From NCBI GenBank assembly GCA_046331245.1, contig JAXLRH010000001.1, forward strand, positions 186,001 to 250,000: 64,000 bases of DNA, in the 5' to 3' direction. Position numbers and translations under genes: made by a program. The stretch is from SSF14 sp046331245. Its GTDB lineage: Bacteria; Actinomycetota; Acidimicrobiia; Acidimicrobiales; Microtrichaceae. The notes beneath the pieces are model-generated. The model had not been told where the DNA came from and did no database searches. It worked only from the letters and a program-made list of their open reading frames with translations. Positions 60,902 through 64,000 of the stretch are shown here, one piece after another. Within the stretch, counting starts at the first letter, position 1. Each line of letters opens with the position of its first letter.

Positions 60902-63431
60902 GTGTCGCGTGGCAGTCTCCGCATCTACCTCGGAGCGGCGCCCGGCGTCGGGAAGACGTACGCGATGCTGCAGGAGGGTCGGCGGCGCGCCGAGCGCGGC
61001 GCCGACGTCGTGATCGGCGTCGTCGAGACGCACGGGCGGCCGAGCACCGCCGAGCAGATCGGCGATCTGGAGATCGTTCCGCGGCGGACGGTCACCTACC
61101 GCGGCGCCGAGCTCGAGGAGATGGACCTCGACGCGATCCTCGCCCGGGCGCCGCAGATCTGCCTGGTCGACGAGCTGGCGCACACCAACGTCGAGGGGAG
61201 CGTGCACCGCAAGCGGTACGAGGACGTACAACAACTGCTCGACGCCGGCATCGACGTCATCGCGACCGTCAACATCCAGCACCTCGAATCGCTCAACGAC
61301 GTGGTCGAGCGGATCACCGGGGCGACGCAACGCGAGATCGTGCCGGACGCCGTGGTCCGCGCCGCCGACCAGGTGCACCTCGTCGACCAGACGCCGGAGG
61401 CCCTCCGGCGTCGCATGGTGCACGGCAACATCTACGGGCCGGAGCGGGCCGAGGCCGCGCTCGCCAACTACTTCCGGGCGGGGAACCTCGCGGCGCTCCG
61501 GGAGCTCGCCCTCATGTGGGTCGCCGATCAGGTGGACGAGGGGCTCCAGGCGTACCGCGAGCGCCACGGCATCTCCGCCGGCTGGGAGACGCGGAGCGGA
61601 TCGTCGTAGCCGTCACCGGCGCGCCCACCGGTGACGACGTGATCCGGCGGGCGGCTCGGATCGCGAGCCGTCTGCGAGGTGAGCTGGTCGGGGTCCGCGT
61701 GCGGCCGACCGACGGACTGGCGACGGCCGACAGTCCCGGTCTCGACGGGCAGAAGCAGCTGCTCGCTGCGCTGGGGCCCGCTACCGGGAGGTGGCGTCGG
61801 GCGACATCGCCGCGGCGCTGGTGGAGGTGGCCCGGTCCGAGAACGCCACGCAGATCGTGCTGGGCTCGTCGCATCGATCGCGGTGGAACGAGCTCGTCGG
61901 CGGCTCGGTGATCAACGACGTCACCCGCCGGTCGGGCACCATCGACGTGCATGTCATCTCGACCGAGTCGACCCCGGCGGGGGACGCGGCGCGGCGTGCG
62001 CCACGAACGACGGCACGGCCACCGGTCTCGCTGAGCGCGCGCCGCCGGGCGTTCGCCTGGGGGCTGGCCGTCGTGATCCCGGCGGTGCTCACCGTGATCC
62101 TGCGCATCGTCGACGACCGCCTCGGGTTCCCGAGCGACCTGCTGATCTACCTGTGCGGCAGCATCGTCGTCGCAACGGTCGGGGGCCTGCCGCCGGCCCT
62201 GGTCAACGCCGTGCTGTCGAGCCTGCTCCTCAACTGGTACTTCACCGAGCCGCGGTACACCCTCACGATCGCGGAGCCGGAGAACCTGCTCGCCCTCCTG
62301 GTGTTCGTCGCGGTCGCTGCGGTGGTGGGCACGCTCGTCTCTCGGTCGGCGCGGCGGACGGCCGAGGCGGCGCGGGCCCGCGGCGACGCGGAGTCGCTGG
62401 CGGCGATGGCGGCGCTCGCCAGCACGATCGAGGACCCGCTGCCGTTGATGGTGGGTCAGGTGCGCGGCGCATTGGGCGCGGCCGGCGCCGCGGTGTGGCG
62501 ACGCGAGGCGGGCACGTGGGTGGTCGTCGCGTCGGACGGGTCGATCAGTGGTGTCGACGAGGCATCGGTCAGCGCGCCGGTCGACGAGTCGACGACGATC
62601 GCGCTGTACGGCGACGCGTTCGGCACGACCGACCTCGACGTGCTCACCGCCTTCTCGTCGCAGATCACCACGGTGCTCGATCAGCAGCGGTTGCGCCGGG
62701 AGGCCGCGCTCGCGGATCAGCTGGCCGAGGTGAACGACCTCCGTGCGGCCCTGCTGGCCGCCGTGTCGCACGACCTCCGCACGCCGCTCGGCGCGATCAA
62801 GGCGTCGGTGTCCTCGTTGCGCCAGACCGACATCGACTGGCCTCCCGACGTGCGCGCCGAGTTCCTCGCGACGATCGAGGGTCAGACGGATCGCCTCACC
62901 GATCTCGTGTCGAACCTCCTGGGGATGAGCCGGATCCAGGCGCATGCCGTGCAGCTCTCGAAGCGGGCGGTGGGGGTCGACGAGGTCGTCAGTGCCGCAG
63001 TCGCGAGCGTCGATCTGCGAGGGACGTCACTCGTGGTCGACATCCCCGCCAGCCTGCCGGCCTGGGACGTTGATCCGGCCCTGGCGGAACGGGTCGTCGC
63101 CAACCTCGTCGACAACGCGGTCAAGTGGTCGCCCGCGGGGGCCGAGGTGCGGCTCGTCGCCGTCGGGCACGACGACCGGGTCACGCTGTCGATCATCGAC
63201 CACGGGCCCGGCATCCCGGCGAGCCGGCGCGCCGAGGTGTTCGAGCCGTTCCAGCGACTCGGCGACGGCACGGTGGGGGGCACCGGGCTCGGGCTCGCCG
63301 TCGCGCTCGGCCTGACCAACGTGCTGGGCGGTGGCCTGATCATCGGCGAGACTCCCGGCGGAGGAACGACCATGGAGCTCACGTTGGACGCAGCGGTCGA
63401 CGAATCGGCGGAGGGGCCGGTGCCGGTGTGA
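60902..63431 (+). pseudogene. kdpD: KdpD sensor kinase with two frameshifts (copy 2)
   Basis: The kinase partner of the kdp operon, readable in full with two frame changes. Segment 1 (60902-61594) has the Walker A GAAPGVGKTYAML and VDQTPEALRRRMVHGNIYG and runs into a stop at 61609 after GISAGWETR. One missing G near 61592-61594 would continue as ERIVVAVTGAPTGDDVIRRA. A second missing base near 61773-61779 separates KQLLAALG from YREVASGDIAAALVE. From 61791 the frame is clean: VGGSVINDVTRRSGTIDVHV, four helices, SHDLRTPLGAIK, NLVDNAVKWSPAG, DHGPGIP, GTGLGLAV. Both lesions are single missing bases in G/C runs, so sequencing error is a fair alternative to decay. Confidence 0.75.
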
Positions 63432-64000
63432 GCCGCGTGCTGGTCGTCGACGACGAGGGCCCGATGCGTCGCGCCCTCGAGATCAACCTGGTCGCGCGAG
63501 AGTTCGACGTTTCGCTCGCCGCGACCGGCGAGGAGGCGCTTCGCCTTGCTGCCCGTGATCATCCCGACGTCGTGCTGCTCGACCTCGGTCTCCCGGGCAT
63601 CAGCGGGCTCGACGTGATCGACGGTCTTCGCGGCTGGACGAACGTGCCCATCATCGTCGTGTCGGCGCGCGACGCCGAGGGCGAGAAGGTGCGCGCGCTC
63701 GACGCCGGTGCCGACGACTACGTCACCAAGCCGTTCGGCATGGACGAGCTGCTGGCCCGGTTGCGGGCGTCGCTGCGGCGGGCGGCGGCGGACGAGGGCG
63801 AGGAGGCGGTGATCGTCACCGACGCGTTCACGATCGACCTCGCCGACAAGGTGGTGACCGTCGACGGGGAGGTCGTGCACCTCACGCCGACCGAGTGGCG
63901 GGTGCTCGAGGTGCTGGTGCGCAACCGTGGTCGCCTGGTGTCGCAGCGACAGCTCCTCGTCGAGGTCTGGGGGCCCGGCTACGCCGACGAGACCAACTAC
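63428..64000 (+). CDS. kdpE: KdpE response regulator (3' partial)
   Basis: Second KdpE copy, cut by the window end; 191 residues are seen. Starts with GTG overlapping the kdpD stop. Receiver: VLVVDDEGPMRRALEINL, Asp in VVLLDLGLPGISGLDV, IIVVSARDAEGEK, DDYVTKPFGMDELL. DNA-binding part: LTPTEWRVLEVLVRNRGR and SQRQLLVEVWGPGYADETNY up to the edge. Close to the copy at 31791-32492. Expected to switch on kdpFABC when potassium is scarce. Confidence 0.93.
   Translation, partial: MSRVLVVDDEGPMRRALEINLVAREFDVSLAATGEEALRLAARDHPDVVLLDLGLPGISGLDVIDGLRGWTNVPIIVVSARDAEGEKVRALDAGADDYVTKPFGMDELLARLRASLRRAAADEGEEAVIVTDAFTIDLADKVVTVDGEVVHLTPTEWRVLEVLVRNRGRLVSQRQLLVEVWGPGYADETNY

Overview
The window is a gene-dense, high-GC stretch of bacterial chromosome. 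Almost every base is coding, stops overlap starts as ATGA or GTGA, and GTG starts are frequent. Gene content points to an actinobacterium: dnaX-ybaB-recR, purS/purQ/small purL, the acyl-CoA carboxylase beta plus epsilon pair, paired TrkA proteins beside an APC permease, and KdpF-type small peptides. The feel is of Acidimicrobiia (Ilumatobacter-like), but that rank is inference. I saw no rRNA, tRNA, CRISPR array, prophage or insertion sequence.

Layout. 1-3.1 kb: 3' end of dnaX, then ybaB, recR and a RidA-like protein. 3.2-9.6 kb (minus): a DinB-MOSC fusion, an arylsulfatase, and a compact set of heme membrane protein, FMN transferase ApbE and three low-complexity anchored or secreted proteins. 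9.7-17.2 kb: a second MOSC protein and carbon metabolism genes (thiolase, crotonyl-CoA carboxylase/reductase, methylmalonyl-CoA epimerase), with an RDD membrane protein, a HAD phosphatase and a MarR regulator. 17.3-25 kb: a 5'-3' exonuclease, a fused LivH-LivM permease with its binding protein, a LigC-type DNA ligase, a LOG-family protein and an acyl-CoA carboxylase. 25-27 kb: a YceI protein and purA.

27.2-37.0 kb is a potassium island: two TrkA NAD-binding proteins, a KimA-like permease fused to an OB-fold domain, a kinase-less DUF4118 protein, and a second KimA-like permease leading into kdpD and kdpE. 37.2-39.2 kb encodes a large lipoprotein hydrolase. 39.3-50.5 kb is the purine pathway (purD-E-B-C-S-Q, then purL-F-M) ending in pyrE. 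50.4-56.0 kb holds a Tat-exported metallophosphoesterase, an ACT-domain malic enzyme, a second HAD protein, a cobalamin-binding regulator and a small lipoprotein. 56.3-64 kb is kdpFABC followed by a second kdpD and kdpE that run off the window.

Main themes. The cell carries at least three potassium uptake routes (two KimA-like permeases and KdpFABC) with two KdpDE pairs, yet both kdpD genes are broken by frameshifts while almost everything else reads clean. A GCGTCAAGA-type direct repeat lies upstream of both the kdp operon and the permease-OB gene and could tie them into one regulon. Thiolase, crotonyl-CoA carboxylase/reductase, epimerase and carboxyltransferase together suggest the ethylmalonyl-CoA route and methylmalonyl-CoA metabolism. 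Several palindromes in intergenic spaces look like operators.
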